From contig NZ_LWCS01000020.1 in the NCBI RefSeq assembly GCF_001650495.1, positions 1 through 64,000 of the forward strand: 64,000 nucleotides of DNA. Direction: 5' to 3'. Source of the stretch: Mycolicibacterium iranicum (GTDB lineage: Bacteria; Actinomycetota; Actinomycetes; Mycobacteriales; Mycobacteriaceae). A program made the position numbers and the translations under genes. Shown here in pieces: positions 16,550 to 26,786 of the stretch. Position 1 is the first letter of the stretch. The number at the start of each line of letters is the position of its first letter. The notes beneath the pieces were generated by a model. The model made no database searches. It saw only the letters and a list, made by a program, of their open reading frames with translations, and was not told the DNA's origin.

Positions 16550-17907
16550 GACGAACGGTCCTTTCGTTTCGCGGTCACGACGAAGGCGGCAAGCACCAGC
16601 AACACCAGCGCCCCGACCCCGGCGAACGCCACCGCACGAGGCAGCGGGTCGTCCGGCCCGGGCACGGCAGGCGCGGCGACCTGCGTCACGGCAGCAGGGT
16701 CCGCGTCGGCAGCGGCAGGCACATTCCAGGTCAATGCGGCAACCGGGTCGATCGTGCCCGCACCCGACAGATTCGACGGCGAACGAGCCGCGCCGTGGGC
16801 CGTGCCGGTCAGGCGGTTGACCACCTCGCGAGCGGTCAGAGTCGGAAACCTGCTGCGGACCAACGCCGCGACGCCGGCCGCATAGGCCGTCGCGTAGCCG
16901 GTACCGCTGATGGGATCCATCTGCTGCTCGTTGTTGAGCATGCCGTTCGCCAGGCCGCCGACCTCGTCGTTGCTCACCGACATGATGTTCTCGCCGGGCG
17001 CGGCGATCCCGACCCAGGGTCCCGCCATCGTGAATGGCGAGGGCTGCCCCGATGGCCCGAGCGAGCCGACGGACAGCACGTACTGCTGCCACCATGCCGG
17101 AATCGACAGCGTGGTGACGCCGTTCCAATTGCGGGGATCCGACGGCATTGCGGGGTCGGACAGCGGATTAGCCGCGCAGCCCGTGCCGGTGTCGCCGGCG
17201 GCCGCCACGATTACGACGTCCTTCTCGACGGCGGCGTAGCGCAGTGCCGAACCGAGTTCGTTCTGATCCACAGCGAGGCCGGCGGGAATACACGTCACCG
17301 CGGATATCGTGATGACACGGGCGCCCATGTCGGCTGCGCGCACGACGGCGCGGGCCAGCGTCTGGGTGTCCACGATCGCGCGCGTCAGGACGGGATCCTC
17401 GCCCGAGTCTCGCGGGGTGTAGCGGGGCGAGCTCTGCCGGATGGCGAGGATGCGAGAGGCCGGCGCGACGCCCGAGAAGCCGTCCGCACCAGGTTGTCCG
17501 GCGATAAGCCCCGCGACGAGGGTTCCCTGCCCGTCACAGTCGGTCAGGCCGTCGCCGGACTCGATGAAGTCGCCGCCCGCCTCGACGTTGGGCAGTCGCG
17601 GACCCGGCTTCACACCGGTGTCGATGACCGCGACCAGCTGGCCCTCCCCCTTACTGTGCTTCCACGCTGCGACGAGATTCAGCGAGACCTGATTCGGCCT
17701 CACTGCGCCGGGGTCGGTGCCGGGGATGACGCCACTCGTGACACAGGGATTGCGCTGCGCCATTGGTTCGACGGGTCCCGCACTGCCCGACGGCGGAGTG
17801 GCCGCCGGGTCGACTTCGGGCGGGGCGATCGCGCCCGTCGGCGGTGCAGTGCTCGCGAAGACACCGGCGGTCACCGCGAGCACGGCGAAGGCGCGCTCGA
17901 ACCTCAT
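16546..17907 (-). CDS. mycP3: ESX-3 mycosin MycP3, with substituted catalytic residues (probable pseudoprotease)
   Basis: A 453-residue subtilisin-like mycosin with signal peptide (1-26), N-terminal extension, S8 domain (about 75-385), Pro/Ala linker and C-terminal membrane helix (about 425-447). The catalytic Asp is present at D96 (VIDTGV). The other key positions are changed: DGQGT has Q127 where His is expected (codon CAG, 17527-17529), AAAGDTG has D239 instead of the oxyanion Asn (codon GAC, 17191-17193), and SGTGYAT has G337 instead of the nucleophile Ser (codon GGC, 16897-16899). The frame is intact and the rest of the protein is well conserved, so this looks like an inactive but maintained protein. 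Mycosins also stabilise the T7SS complex independently of proteolysis, which could explain retention. Confidence 0.93.
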   Translation of the reverse strand: MRFERAFAVLAVTAGVFASTAPPTGAIAPPEVDPAATPPSGSAGPVEPMAQRNPCVTSGVIPGTDPGAVRPNQVSLNLVAAWKHSKGEGQLVAVIDTGVKPGPRLPNVEAGGDFIESGDGLTDCDGQGTLVAGLIAGQPGADGFSGVAPASRILAIRQSSPRYTPRDSGEDPVLTRAIVDTQTLARAVVRAADMGARVITISAVTCIPAGLAVDQNELGSALRYAAVEKDVVIVAAAGDTGTGCAANPLSDPAMPSDPRNWNGVTTLSIPAWWQQYVLSVGSLGPSGQPSPFTMAGPWVGIAAPGENIMSVSNDEVGGLANGMLNNEQQMDPISGTGYATAYAAGVAALVRSRFPTLTAREVVNRLTGTAHGAARSPSNLSGAGTIDPVAALTWNVPAAADADPAAVTQVAAPAVPGPDDPLPRAVAFAGVGALVLLVLAAFVVTAKRKDRSS

Positions 17908-17910
17908 GTG

Positions 17911-19371
17911 TCAGAACCCGTTCAGGACCCAGGCGAACAGGCCGACCAGGTAGGCCATCACCGGGATCACCGACGCGTCGAGTCCCGCGGCAACGAAACC
18001 GAGAGCGCGGCGCATCGGCAGCGAATACGTATCCGGCTGTGCGACACGCGGGTTGAGCGCCGCCACGGCCCATGCGAGTACCAGCACCGCCAGCACGGCC
18101 GAGGTCACCCACGCCGCGAGGTACTGACCCGATGCCGCGAACAGTCCCAGCAGCACGACCGTCAGAAGGTAGGAGTGGCCGAGAAGCCATGCCTTGCACA
18201 CCGCGGAGTCCCAGACGCGAGCCCGAAGCGCGGCGGCGATCGCGGCGGCCGCCACCAGGTACCAGGCCCACGGAGACACCGTGCCGCCTCCGGTGACGGC
18301 GGGCCACAGCATGACAACCGAACCGGTCACGGCCAGCAGCACGCCCGCTGCGATGAAACCGGTCTGGTGCGAGTCGCTTACCCGGATGCGGCGCGGCAGG
18401 TCTTCGAGGACCCGCAGCGAGGGGGCCGATGGTGTCGGGTCTCCCGGGGCGGGGATCACCGGGACGGGAAGGCGCGCGCACATCGCCGACAATTGGGCTG
18501 CCTGCACAGTGATCAGCAGCGCCACGAGAATCAGTGCGCTACCGACGGTGACCAGGTTGAGCGTCCACAGCGTCGCAGCAGCGGCGGCGAGCGCGACACC
18601 GAGTGCAGTGGCCGCGACAGTGGTGAACAGCGCGATGGCGCGCTCGCCCACGGTGATGCTGATGATGGACCACGCCGCGACACCCGCTGCGCCGAGGAGC
18701 ACCCCCGGCGGTCCGAACTCGCCCGGCACCGCAAGCGCGAAGGCCGCCGCGACCGAGGGCAGCGCGGCCGCGGCGAGCGCCGTTGCCAGCCGCGGCGAGC
18801 CCGCCCTGGCCAGCAGTGCACCGAGGACGGCGGCTATGGCGACGCCGCTGACGGCGAACACCCCGACCACTGAATCGGTGACGAGCCGGTGCGCGACGGC
18901 CAAGGCCGTCGCGACGAGAATCAGGCCAATGACTGCGAGCGTCGCCCCTCGCTGAATCTGCGCTGGCCCCCAGGGCTTTTCACGCTCGTTCGAGAAGATC
19001 ATGGCGGCATCGGCGATGTCCTCGACGATGCGGGACGCGGGCGGTCCCGCAGGTACCGGCTGGAGAGCGAGCAGGTCACCGTCGACGACTCCGACCGTGT
19101 TCAGCGTCGCGTCCAGACTGAAGGGGGCACCGCCGATCGGTGCCAAGCTCAGAAGTCGTGCGGCGCCGACAGTGTCATCTGAGGGAGCGACGATGCGCTG
19201 CACTGCCGGGATGATCTCCCGCAGCGGGAGTTGCGCGGGAAGCGCGATCTCGGTGAGCCGGCCGCTGCCGTCGGGCTCACCGTCGACTTCCGTCGTGGTG
19301 AGAACGGCGACCCGGACGATCGGCATCACCGCACCGAGTGCGTTGTCGGTTCTCAAAGCAGACTCTGGCAT
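17911..19371 (-). CDS. eccD3: ESX-3 integral membrane channel component EccD3
   Basis: A 486-residue protein. Residues 15-105 form the cytosolic ubiquitin-like domain (MPIVRVAVLTTTEVDGE...). About eleven transmembrane segments follow from residue 130 to the end, the family's standard topology. EccD dimers line the membrane space of the T7SS pore complex. ATG 19371 overlaps the espG3 end by 19 bases; an internal ATG at 19326 (MPIVRVAV) would match M. tuberculosis EccD3 length more closely and could be the true start. mycP3 begins three bases after its stop. Confidence 0.92.
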   Translation of the reverse strand: MPESALRTDNALGAVMPIVRVAVLTTTEVDGEPDGSGRLTEIALPAQLPLREIIPAVQRIVAPSDDTVGAARLLSLAPIGGAPFSLDATLNTVGVVDGDLLALQPVPAGPPASRIVEDIADAAMIFSNEREKPWGPAQIQRGATLAVIGLILVATALAVAHRLVTDSVVGVFAVSGVAIAAVLGALLARAGSPRLATALAAAALPSVAAAFALAVPGEFGPPGVLLGAAGVAAWSIISITVGERAIALFTTVAATALGVALAAAAATLWTLNLVTVGSALILVALLITVQAAQLSAMCARLPVPVIPAPGDPTPSAPSLRVLEDLPRRIRVSDSHQTGFIAAGVLLAVTGSVVMLWPAVTGGGTVSPWAWYLVAAAAIAAALRARVWDSAVCKAWLLGHSYLLTVVLLGLFAASGQYLAAWVTSAVLAVLVLAWAVAALNPRVAQPDTYSLPMRRALGFVAAGLDASVIPVMAYLVGLFAWVLNGF

Positions 19372-20225
19372 CTTTCTTCTTCTCTCTCGGCCGTGCGTTC
19401 GTCGAAGTCTCGGGTCATCGGATGGTCGGGGAACCAGGGGCCTTGCGGCAGTGCAGCGGTGAGGCGCTCCACCGCCGCTGCTATCGCAGGCGCGGACCCT
19501 GGCGTGAAGGAGGAGATCCATTCGCCGTCGAAAGCGCGTGACGGGCTGACGAGGACCCGCCCGAGTTCGGTATCGACGACGCTGACCCCCACGTCGGTAC
19601 TCACGCGGTGTCCGTCACGATGCGCACCGGCCACGATCTCCACATAAGTCCGGGATTGCTCGAATGCGGCCACCACCACGGGGCGCGCACTCGGCGGGAT
19701 TCCCAGATAGTCGAGCAGGTCGTGAACAGCTGCGCCGCCACGGATCTGGTCGTCGGCCTTCGCCCCGACACGGGCGGGCAGCGAGAACGCCTCGAATCTG
19801 GCAGGCACCCGCCCGGACAACCCGACCGTCAGCACAGGCACCAGCGCCTCGGGATGGTCGATGGTGATCTCGGTGAAGGTGACCAGTCCCCCGCTGCGCA
19901 GCGCGACGACCGTGCCGGACCCGTCGCGCGCGACGATGCCGCGCAGCATCGCGCCCCGCGCACCCACGAATCTGAGTTCGAGCCACTGCGCGGGCCTGCA
20001 GACTGTGCGGACCCACTGAGCCACCGCAGGATCGACGACTCGATCCGGAGTCAACACCCCGGCGCGGGTCAACCGCTCGGACTGTTCACGCTCGAAGTCC
20101 GCCCGCTGCGACAGGTCGGTGTAGGCGGGCGTGATCGCCAGCACCCACGGATAGGACCCCGCGCCGAGGGTCTCGGCGAGATACCAGGCCGAGTCGGCGG
20201 TCAGCTCGACGGCATTAGCGCGCAC
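19353..20225 (-). CDS. espG3: ESX-3 PE-PPE chaperone EspG3
   Basis: A 290-residue cytosolic protein matching EspG length and pattern: start MRANAVELTADSAWYLAE, central beta-sheet segments, and the C-terminal region DVGVSVVDTELGRVLVSPS. EspG3 binds the tip of the PPE protein in PE-PPE pairs and keeps it soluble for recognition by the ESX-3 machinery. GTG 20225 follows the esxH stop by nine bases. Its likely client is the PE5-PPE4 pair encoded just upstream. Confidence 0.9.
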   Translation of the reverse strand: MRANAVELTADSAWYLAETLGAGSYPWVLAITPAYTDLSQRADFEREQSERLTRAGVLTPDRVVDPAVAQWVRTVCRPAQWLELRFVGARGAMLRGIVARDGSGTVVALRSGGLVTFTEITIDHPEALVPVLTVGLSGRVPARFEAFSLPARVGAKADDQIRGGAAVHDLLDYLGIPPSARPVVVAAFEQSRTYVEIVAGAHRDGHRVSTDVGVSVVDTELGRVLVSPSRAFDGEWISSFTPGSAPAIAAAVERLTAALPQGPWFPDHPMTRDFDERTAEREEERCQSLL

Positions 20226-20234
20226 TGATACCTG

Positions 20235-20522
20235 TCAGCCCCACTTGGCGCCTTCGGCCTGGTCGCGGGCGGCCATCGAGGTGGTGTTCATCTCATGGGT
20301 GCTCGCCATCGCACGGTAGGCCCGCACCAGTTCCTCCATGCTGGTGTTCCACTGTGCCTGCCAGGCCTGGTAGGTCATCCCCGTGTCGCCCTGCCAGGCG
20401 CTCCTGAGCGCGGCCTGCTCGCTGGCGATGTCAGCACCGATGGCCTGTAACGCGCCTGCGTACGAGGCCATTTCACCGGCGTGGTTGAGCATCGCCGGGT
20501 AGTTGTACATGATCTGCGACAT
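20235..20522 (-). CDS. esxH: WXG100 secreted protein EsxH
   Basis: A 95-residue helical-hairpin protein with WQG at 43-45. It is the partner of EsxG and is secreted by ESX-3 as a heterodimer needed for siderophore-mediated iron uptake. In the M. tuberculosis complex, EsxH binds zinc through His14, His70, His76 and Glu77. Here H14, H76 and E77 are present, but residue 70 is Arg (codon CGT, 20313-20315), so the zinc site looks incomplete. The gene lies 14 bases after esxG. Confidence 0.95.
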   Translation of the reverse strand: MSQIMYNYPAMLNHAGEMASYAGALQAIGADIASEQAALRSAWQGDTGMTYQAWQAQWNTSMEELVRAYRAMASTHEMNTTSMAARDQAEGAKWG

Positions 20523-20536
20523 GTGCGGTGCTCCGA

Positions 20537-20830
20537 TCAGACGACGGGGTAGTTGCTGGCGGCCGCGGCATCTTCGGCGACGTACGAGCCTGCGGCGTCA
20601 CCGACGTTGGCCTGGGCGATGTCGAGCAGCGCGTTGACCTTCGCCGAGACCTCGACGAAGCGGGCGTGTGCGGCCTGGAATGCGCCTGCCGACTCACCCA
20701 TGTGGAAGGCTTGCGCGGACTGCGCAGCCCCCTCGGCCTGGGCGATGGTGCTGCGCATCAGTGCCGCCTTGGCGCCGAACGCCGCCTCTGAAGCGACCAT
20801 CTGGGGAATATGAGCATCCAAGAGACTCAT
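20537..20830 (-). CDS. esxG: WXG100-family secreted protein EsxG
   Basis: A 97-residue partner of EsxH. As usual for EsxG, the WXG turn is replaced (HMGES at 43-47). The T7SS export signal YxxxD is clear at Y83-D87 (YVAED). The ATG overlaps the ppe4 stop by four bases, so translation of PPE4 and EsxG is coupled. The small gap to esxH fits production of an equimolar EsxG-EsxH dimer. Confidence 0.95.
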   Translation of the reverse strand: MSLLDAHIPQMVASEAAFGAKAALMRSTIAQAEGAAQSAQAFHMGESAGAFQAAHARFVEVSAKVNALLDIAQANVGDAAGSYVAEDAAAASNYPVV

Positions 20831-22401
20831 GGGTTTTCCTCTCTGTTGTGGTGGATTTCTCGATCGTCGGGTTCATCGGCCGAATCCCATGACCCCGGCA
20901 GCATGGGCGCTTTGGGGCCCCCACCGAACGCGCCTCCTGCCAGGGTGGTCATGCCGCCGGCTTCTTCGGTTTCCTTGGCGACCGTTCCGGAAAATCCCAT
21001 CGGCCCGGCCCCCCGGGCGGACGCCGTGACGCGGGGCTCGGGCGTTGCGGGCGGCCCCGGGTCGGGCTCGTCGTCATAATCCATGTACGCATCGGCGTAT
21101 CCGCGGCCCTTGATGTCGTCCTTCTGACGGCGACGGCGCTTGCGCCGCTCAGCTGCCGAGGCGGCCACGCCCGATGCCGCGGCAGGAATGCCTGCGGCCG
21201 GCGCCTTGGCACCTGTGGTGTCGCGGACAGTCGGCGAGAACCCTTCGCCGGGATCGCGTCCCGCGATGACGTAGGGCACGAACGGCGCTGCCGCGGTGGC
21301 GGGAGCACCTGGGGCAGGCGCCGTTCCGGTGCTGACGGTGCTCGGCGACACCGGGGCGGTGCCAGGGGCGGGCGGCGCCGACATCACGGGAGGTGGGTTC
21401 GTCTGGTCGGATCGGGCCGGTGCGGGCTGGTCCGCCACAGGCTCTTCGGCGGGTGTGTCCGCCGGCGGCATGTTCAGCATCTCCAGCAGACGGTCCAGCA
21501 CACCGGCGACGATCGCGAGCGTGGTGATCAGCAGCGGCAGCAGGAACAGCGACGGGTAGAGGATCGAGGCGCCGACCCAGGAGACGACCTGGTAGACGAC
21601 GGCAAACAGGAATGGACCCCAGGTGATGAGGGCTTGCAGGGGGTTCGTCAGGAAGTCGGTGATCAGCTGGATCGTGTTGCCGATCGGATCCATCAAGAAC
21701 CTGATGATCGGCTCGAACAGGAACCGCAGGATCTCGCCGTAGAACCGCAGCAGGTCCTCGATGATCCCCGAAACACTCAGGGCGGCGCCGGCATCGGCAG
21801 CCATCGGCTGCGCGGCCAGCGCGGAGAAGTCAGCGGCTGCCCTGCCGGCCTCCCCGACACCGGGTTTGAGCACGAAGGGCGCCGGGGTCGACACGGGAGT
21901 CGCCGCGAGAGCGGCCCCCGAGACCGCCTGATAGGTCGCCATCGCGGTGGCCGCCTGGATCCACATCCGCACGTAGTCGGCTTCGTTCAGCGCGATCGGG
22001 ATCGTGTTGATACCAAGGAAGTTCGTACCGACGAGGACGGCGTGGGTGGTGTGGTTGAGGGCGAGTTCCGGCATGGTCGGGATCGTCGCCAGTGCGGTGG
22101 TGTACGCGGCTGCCGCCGTCTCGTGCTGGACTGCCGCGGCAGCGCTGTTGGCGCTCTGCTGGGCCAGCCACGTCAGATACGGGGTGTGGGCCGCGACGTA
22201 CTGCTCGGAGCTCACGCCCTCCCATGCACCAGACTGCACGCCCGCCAGGATGGTGGTGAGTTCGGCTGCCGCAGCAGCGTATTCCGCGCTCAGACCTTGC
22301 CAGGCGGCCGCTGCGGCCAGCAGCGACCCGGGGCCGGGACCGCTGCTGATCAGCGTGGAGTGCACTTCGGGCGGCAGCGCCATCCAGATAGGTGCGGTCA
22401 T
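20827..22401 (-). CDS. ppe4: PPE-family protein PPE4 of ESX-3
   Basis: A 524-residue protein. The PPE domain occupies residues 1-180, starting [17 protein letters not shown] with Pro-Pro-Glu at 10-12 and a WEG turn at about 58-60. A hydrophobic middle region around 230-310 could associate with membranes. A long disordered Pro/Ala-rich region and a basic RRKRRRRQK cluster near 440 precede the end. It pairs with PE5, encoded 33 bases upstream, and is probably chaperoned by EspG3. PE5-PPE4 is linked to mycobactin-dependent iron acquisition in M. tuberculosis. Confidence 0.93.
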   Translation of the reverse strand: MTAPIWMALPPEVHSTLISSGPGPGSLLAAAAAWQGLSAEYAAAAAELTTILAGVQSGAWEGVSSEQYVAAHTPYLTWLAQQSANSAAAAVQHETAAAAYTTALATIPTMPELALNHTTHAVLVGTNFLGINTIPIALNEADYVRMWIQAATAMATYQAVSGAALAATPVSTPAPFVLKPGVGEAGRAAADFSALAAQPMAADAGAALSVSGIIEDLLRFYGEILRFLFEPIIRFLMDPIGNTIQLITDFLTNPLQALITWGPFLFAVVYQVVSWVGASILYPSLFLLPLLITTLAIVAGVLDRLLEMLNMPPADTPAEEPVADQPAPARSDQTNPPPVMSAPPAPGTAPVSPSTVSTGTAPAPGAPATAAAPFVPYVIAGRDPGEGFSPTVRDTTGAKAPAAGIPAAASGVAASAAERRKRRRRQKDDIKGRGYADAYMDYDDEPDPGPPATPEPRVTASARGAGPMGFSGTVAKETEEAGGMTTLAGGAFGGGPKAPMLPGSWDSADEPDDREIHHNREENP

Positions 22402-22434
22402 GATCCGGGCGAGCGAAGCGACGGGAAATTCATG

Positions 22435-22746
22435 TCAGACCCCGCGTGCGATCAGGTAGGTCGATGCGGCCATCGCGTCGCCACTGGCATAGCTCGCCGC
22501 GGATTCACCGACGCCGACTCCCGAGCGGCCAAGTTCCTCGACCGCGTGAGCCGCCATCGCCTGGTGCTGAGAACCGTTGGCGCTGAATCCGGTTGCGGTC
22601 TGCAGGGACACCGCGTCGGCGGCAGGCGGCAGGACGGCGGTCACCGCAGGGGCGGCTGCCGCGTGGGCGGAGGCCATCTTCGCGGTGAGCGCTTCCACCG
22701 CGGCGCTGGCCGCCGTGAGACCTTCGGGAACTACTCGCAGGGTCAT
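22435..22746 (-). CDS. pe5: PE-family protein PE5 of ESX-3
   Basis: A 103-residue protein consisting of a PE-type helical hairpin only ([20 protein letters not shown]; Pro-Glu at 7-8). It carries the T7SS signal YxxxD at Y86-D90 (YASGD), the export tag for the PE-PPE heterodimer. The ATG shares one base with the eccC3 stop (TGATG), indicating translational coupling. The open frame runs far upstream, but that part is a shadow of eccC3. Confidence 0.92.
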   Translation of the reverse strand: MTLRVVPEGLTAASAAVEALTAKMASAHAAAAPAVTAVLPPAADAVSLQTATGFSANGSQHQAMAAHAVEELGRSGVGVGESAASYASGDAMAASTYLIARGV

Positions 22747-25700
22747 CAGCTGTATTCCTTTCCGCTGGGTCCGGATTGTGCGGTCACGCCTTCGGTGGCG
22801 AGGGGGTTGATAAGTTGGACGAACGCGGGAGTGTCCGAGTCGTCGAGCAGCATGGCCCGGCCGGCAGGCAGTCTGCTGAACCGGTGGCCACGAATCTTGC
22901 CGCTGTCCTGCGGGTTTCCCGACAGCAGCAGCGTCGTCGCCTGCAGGTCGTTGAGGCGCCGCAGCAGCGGTGCCGTCATGACGGCGTGCGCCGAGCCGGC
23001 CGCGCGCGCGGTGACGATCACGCGCAGGCCCAGTTCGGATGCCTGCGCCAGCAACCCGATCACCGACGTCCACGGCCGTTGTCCGGCGAACGGGCCGCTC
23101 ATCGCGGGACCGTCGGGGATCTGGTCGACGTCGTCGATGATCAGGTAAAGGAGGTGGTTGCCTGGGCCATCTCCATTGCCGGAGCCATTGCCCTTGCCGC
23201 CATTGCGGTACGTCCACCCGCTGAGCTGCTGCGGTGTCAGACCCGCAGGCGGGCGCCGCTTCTCGAGAAGCCCCGACAAGCCGAGCATCGCAGGCAGTAT
23301 TCGATCGATGTTGGGCGTGTACTCGTTGTCGGGGAAGATCGGCTCATCGACCAGCTGGAGGCGCCGGTCGATCACCGTGAACGCGACCTGGTCGGCACGC
23401 GAGTTCTCCCGGATGGTGCGGATGAGGTGACGTAGCAGCGTCGTCTTGCCGGTCTTCGTGTCCCCCAACACCATCATCAGCGGGTTGTCGGCGAAGTCGA
23501 CGGTGACGGGCGCGAGGTCCTCTTCGCGCTGGCCGATGACGACGCGTTCGGGCGCCGGGTATAGCGAGCCGAACGCCCTCGGCGACAGATTCGTCGGAAG
23601 CAGCCGAACCGGCGGTGCGCTCTGCCCGGGGTAGCGGGCGTTGAGTGCTGGGATCGAGTCCAGAGCCGGCCGCGCGAACAGGAAGTGCTCGGCATCCATC
23701 GTGAGGCCGCGGCCAGGCTGGTCGGCCGGAACACCCTCGGCCGGACGGCGCAGCGCTGTGTTGGACCCGTGGGCGACGCGCACGTTGCTGTCGCGGGCGT
23801 CGTGCAGCCGCAGCTCGAGCCGCAGGCCGAGCCCGTCGCGCATCGCCAGCGGCACCTCGAGCCAGTTCGGGGTCGTGATGACGACGTGGATGCCGTAGGA
23901 CATTCCGGTATTGGCCAACTCGGTCACCTTGGCCAGTAGCGGGTTCCGCGTGTTGAAGGTGTCGGTGTTGTCACGGCTGAACGCGTACAGGTTGTCGACG
24001 ATGAGGAACACCTCGCCGTAGCCGTCCTGATAGCCGGAGCCGGTGTCGCCGGGCCCGACTGCTGCCCCGTGCCGCTGGCGGGCCCGCAGCAATTGCTCGA
24101 GCTCACCGAAGGTGCGCCGGATCCGTTCTGGCTCCAGCGGCGAGGCCACACTGCCGACGTGCGCGAGCTCGTCGAGCGCGCGTAACTGACCGCCGCCGTA
24201 GTCCAGGCAATAGAAGGTGACCTCACCGGGAGCGTGCAGCGCGGCAGCGGACATCACGAAAGTCTGCAGTGCCGTGGATTTTCCGGACTTCGGACCGCCG
24301 TGGATGGCCATGTTGGCGGCCGCCGACGTCGCATCGAAGATCAGTGGGTCGCGGCGCATGTCGAACGGCCGGTCGATCTCGCCGAGCGGCCAACGCCACT
24401 GGCGGGGCGAGACACCGGAGCGTTCCAGCACGTTGCGCAGCGGAATCGCTTCGTCGAGCGGCTGCAACCACAGCCGGGGAGCACGCGGGCCGTAGTGGGC
24501 GAGCTGGTCGCCGATCGTGGCGATCAGCTTGCGCGGCGGAAGCACCTCCACATCGGCGCCGTCGTCGACGATGACGGTGTCGGGTTCGGGGTCCACCCAG
24601 CCTGCGCTGAACAGCTGCGGTTTCGGAATCGCGTGCACGACGATGGATTTGTCGACACGTGGGGGCTCGTAGATGCCGTCGACGTAGGTGCTGCGGAACT
24701 TGATCGGGAGGGCGCCCGGCGCGGGGACCAGGAAGCCGACACCTTTGTGGTCACGACCCGACTCGATGTGATAGGCGTCCTCGACCCCGATGATCTGCCG
24801 GGACACGCTGGGGCTCGCAACCTTGAGCCCGATCCGGTACGAGGTGTTCTTGTCGATGTCCTTGATCCGGCCGACGTCGAGCGTCTGGGACGCAAAAAGG
24901 AGGTGAATGCGGAACGAGCGGCCCTTGCGTGCCACGTAGTCGAACAGGTCGGCGTACTCGGGGTGCTCGGCCAGCATCAGCGTGAACTCGTCGGCCACCA
25001 CGAGCAGGGTCGGAATAGGCGGTAGGTCGACGGCTTCCTCGGCCCCGGAGGTGCGGGCGTTCTCGTATTCGGTGACCGAGTTGAATGCACTGCCCTGCAC
25101 GCGCCGTCCGCTCTCTTTGAGCAGCTGTTCGCGGCGTGCCACCTCGCCGCGCAGGGTGTCAGCGAACCTGTCAGCCAGCGAGCGCTTTTCGGCCATGTTC
25201 GAGATGACGGCGACCACCTGCGGGAACTTCCGGAAGATGTCGGCACCCGCCTCGCCCTTGAAGTCGGCGTAGATGACGATCAGGCGGTCGGCGGAGTGGG
25301 TCGTCAGCAGGGACAACAGGATCGCCATCAGCGTCTGAGACTTGCCCGAGCCCGTCATGCCGATCATCAGACCGTGCGGCCCCATGCCGCCCTCGGCTTC
25401 GTCCTTGAGGTCGAAGATCAGCGGCTCACCCGTCGACGTCACGCCGATGGGCACCCGCAGCTCGTCGTCGCGGTTGCGCGGCGCCCACAGCGCGGCGACG
25501 TCGAGTGCGGAGGCGTCAGGGATGCCGAGCAGCGTGGTGAACGTCGCGCCGCTGGTGGTGGTGTACCGGCCGTGGCTCGGATTCGAATCCCAGCGCGACA
25601 ACCGGCGCGCAATGTGCCGGGCGTCGGCGGACGCGAGATGGTCGGCCCGGTCGATGTAGGCCGCCCAGGTCCCGTTCTGCCAACGCTGGATTCGCCCCTC

Positions 25701-26786
25701 TGCGATGCGCAGGATGGGCCGTTCGGGATCGGAATACTGCTCGAGGTGCGGTTCTCGCGTCGACCGGTGAATCAGCGTCACGCCCGCCACCCCGCGGCCG
25801 ACGAAGTCGTCCGGATCGGCTTCGGGGTCGTCGACGACGACGAGCAGGTGTTTGGCGCCGGCCGTTCCGTCTCCGGCAAAGGCGCCCCGTTCGGCCAGAG
25901 CTGGTGCGAGCATCCTGTGCAGTTCGGCGGCATCAGAGGCCAGGTAGCGCGCCGGACCGACACCGTCGACGCGACTCGGCACGTCCACATGCGGTAGCCA
26001 CTTCAGCCACGACCACGAGCTCGTCTCCAAACTTGGCCCGGCATAGGCGATTCCGAGGACCGACGGGTCGTGCCACGTCATCGCCTGGCCGATCCATGCG
26101 CGCAGCGCTCCTGCGACCTCGCCGACGTCGCCGAGTATGGTCACCCGCGACACCCTGGTGAGGTCGATACCCGTCGGGGCGTCGTGCAGGATGCGCTGGG
26201 TGTCGAGCAGGCCACGCAGCGTCGTGTGCGACACCGGCTCCAGGTCGACTTCGTCGGCGGTGTCTTTCACCCGAAGCGTGGCGGCGAGCGCCTGATCGTG
26301 TACACCGGCTCGCAGCACCAGGAAGTCGGCGTCGTGTGGATCGCGTTCCCACTGCCTGCGGGTCCCCGGAATGCTCATCAGCGCAGCCGGTTCGGGATGT
26401 GACCACTCGAGTGCGGCGCGCTGTTCGTCAGCATGGGCCCGGACGTTGTCCCGGACGACGGACAGGTACCGCAGATAGTCGGCGCGTTCGGCGTCGACCT
26501 CCTCGGTACGCATCTTGTTGTCCGTGCCGCGGTACAGCGCGGTGGCCGCCAGCAGCAGCACGAACGGGAAGAACAGTGTGGTCGGCGAGATCAGCCGCAG
26601 ACCCGTCGCGACGAGCGCGACGATCATCCCGACGATGAGGATGACGATGAGGTACGGCAGCGCGCGGCGCAGCAGAGACGGCGGAACGATTCGCGGCAGT
26701 TCGGGCGGCGGCTCGATCGTGATGGTGCCCTTGCGAACCACCGGGGCGGGAACCCGCCTGCGGTGTTCAAAGATCAGCCTGCTCAT
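22746..26786 (-). CDS. eccC3: ESX-3 FtsK/SpoIIIE-type ATPase EccC3 (single-chain)
   Basis: A 1346-residue motor protein. Two membrane helices lie near residues 40-85, followed by a stalk region and three FtsK-like ATPase domains. All three Walker A motifs look intact: GMTGSGKSQ near 475, GGPKSGKST near 832 and GDTKTGKTT near 1110. Unlike ESX-1, the protein is not split into Ca and Cb chains, which is normal for ESX-3. The C-terminal domain reads the YxxxD/E signal of substrates such as PE5 and EsxG. The start overlaps the eccB3 stop by four bases. Confidence 0.95.
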   Translation of the reverse strand: MSRLIFEHRRRVPAPVVRKGTITIEPPPELPRIVPPSLLRRALPYLIVILIVGMIVALVATGLRLISPTTLFFPFVLLLAATALYRGTDNKMRTEEVDAERADYLRYLSVVRDNVRAHADEQRAALEWSHPEPAALMSIPGTRRQWERDPHDADFLVLRAGVHDQALAATLRVKDTADEVDLEPVSHTTLRGLLDTQRILHDAPTGIDLTRVSRVTILGDVGEVAGALRAWIGQAMTWHDPSVLGIAYAGPSLETSSWSWLKWLPHVDVPSRVDGVGPARYLASDAAELHRMLAPALAERGAFAGDGTAGAKHLLVVVDDPEADPDDFVGRGVAGVTLIHRSTREPHLEQYSDPERPILRIAEGRIQRWQNGTWAAYIDRADHLASADARHIARRLSRWDSNPSHGRYTTTSGATFTTLLGIPDASALDVAALWAPRNRDDELRVPIGVTSTGEPLIFDLKDEAEGGMGPHGLMIGMTGSGKSQTLMAILLSLLTTHSADRLIVIYADFKGEAGADIFRKFPQVVAVISNMAEKRSLADRFADTLRGEVARREQLLKESGRRVQGSAFNSVTEYENARTSGAEEAVDLPPIPTLLVVADEFTLMLAEHPEYADLFDYVARKGRSFRIHLLFASQTLDVGRIKDIDKNTSYRIGLKVASPSVSRQIIGVEDAYHIESGRDHKGVGFLVPAPGALPIKFRSTYVDGIYEPPRVDKSIVVHAIPKPQLFSAGWVDPEPDTVIVDDGADVEVLPPRKLIATIGDQLAHYGPRAPRLWLQPLDEAIPLRNVLERSGVSPRQWRWPLGEIDRPFDMRRDPLIFDATSAAANMAIHGGPKSGKSTALQTFVMSAAALHAPGEVTFYCLDYGGGQLRALDELAHVGSVASPLEPERIRRTFGELEQLLRARQRHGAAVGPGDTGSGYQDGYGEVFLIVDNLYAFSRDNTDTFNTRNPLLAKVTELANTGMSYGIHVVITTPNWLEVPLAMRDGLGLRLELRLHDARDSNVRVAHGSNTALRRPAEGVPADQPGRGLTMDAEHFLFARPALDSIPALNARYPGQSAPPVRLLPTNLSPRAFGSLYPAPERVVIGQREEDLAPVTVDFADNPLMMVLGDTKTGKTTLLRHLIRTIRENSRADQVAFTVIDRRLQLVDEPIFPDNEYTPNIDRILPAMLGLSGLLEKRRPPAGLTPQQLSGWTYRNGGKGNGSGNGDGPGNHLLYLIIDDVDQIPDGPAMSGPFAGQRPWTSVIGLLAQASELGLRVIVTARAAGSAHAVMTAPLLRRLNDLQATTLLLSGNPQDSGKIRGHRFSRLPAGRAMLLDDSDTPAFVQLINPLATEGVTAQSGPSGKEYS

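Noticed and set aside
16795..18873. A long plus-strand open frame (692 codons) opposite mycP3 and eccD3
   Set aside because: It is Arg/Gly/His-rich low-quality sequence antisense to two clear ESX-3 genes, the usual high-GC shadow; no domain or ribosome site.
20537..20830. EsxG lacking the WXG motif as a sign of decay
   Set aside because: EsxG proteins normally have a different turn at this position; the YxxxD signal and length are intact.
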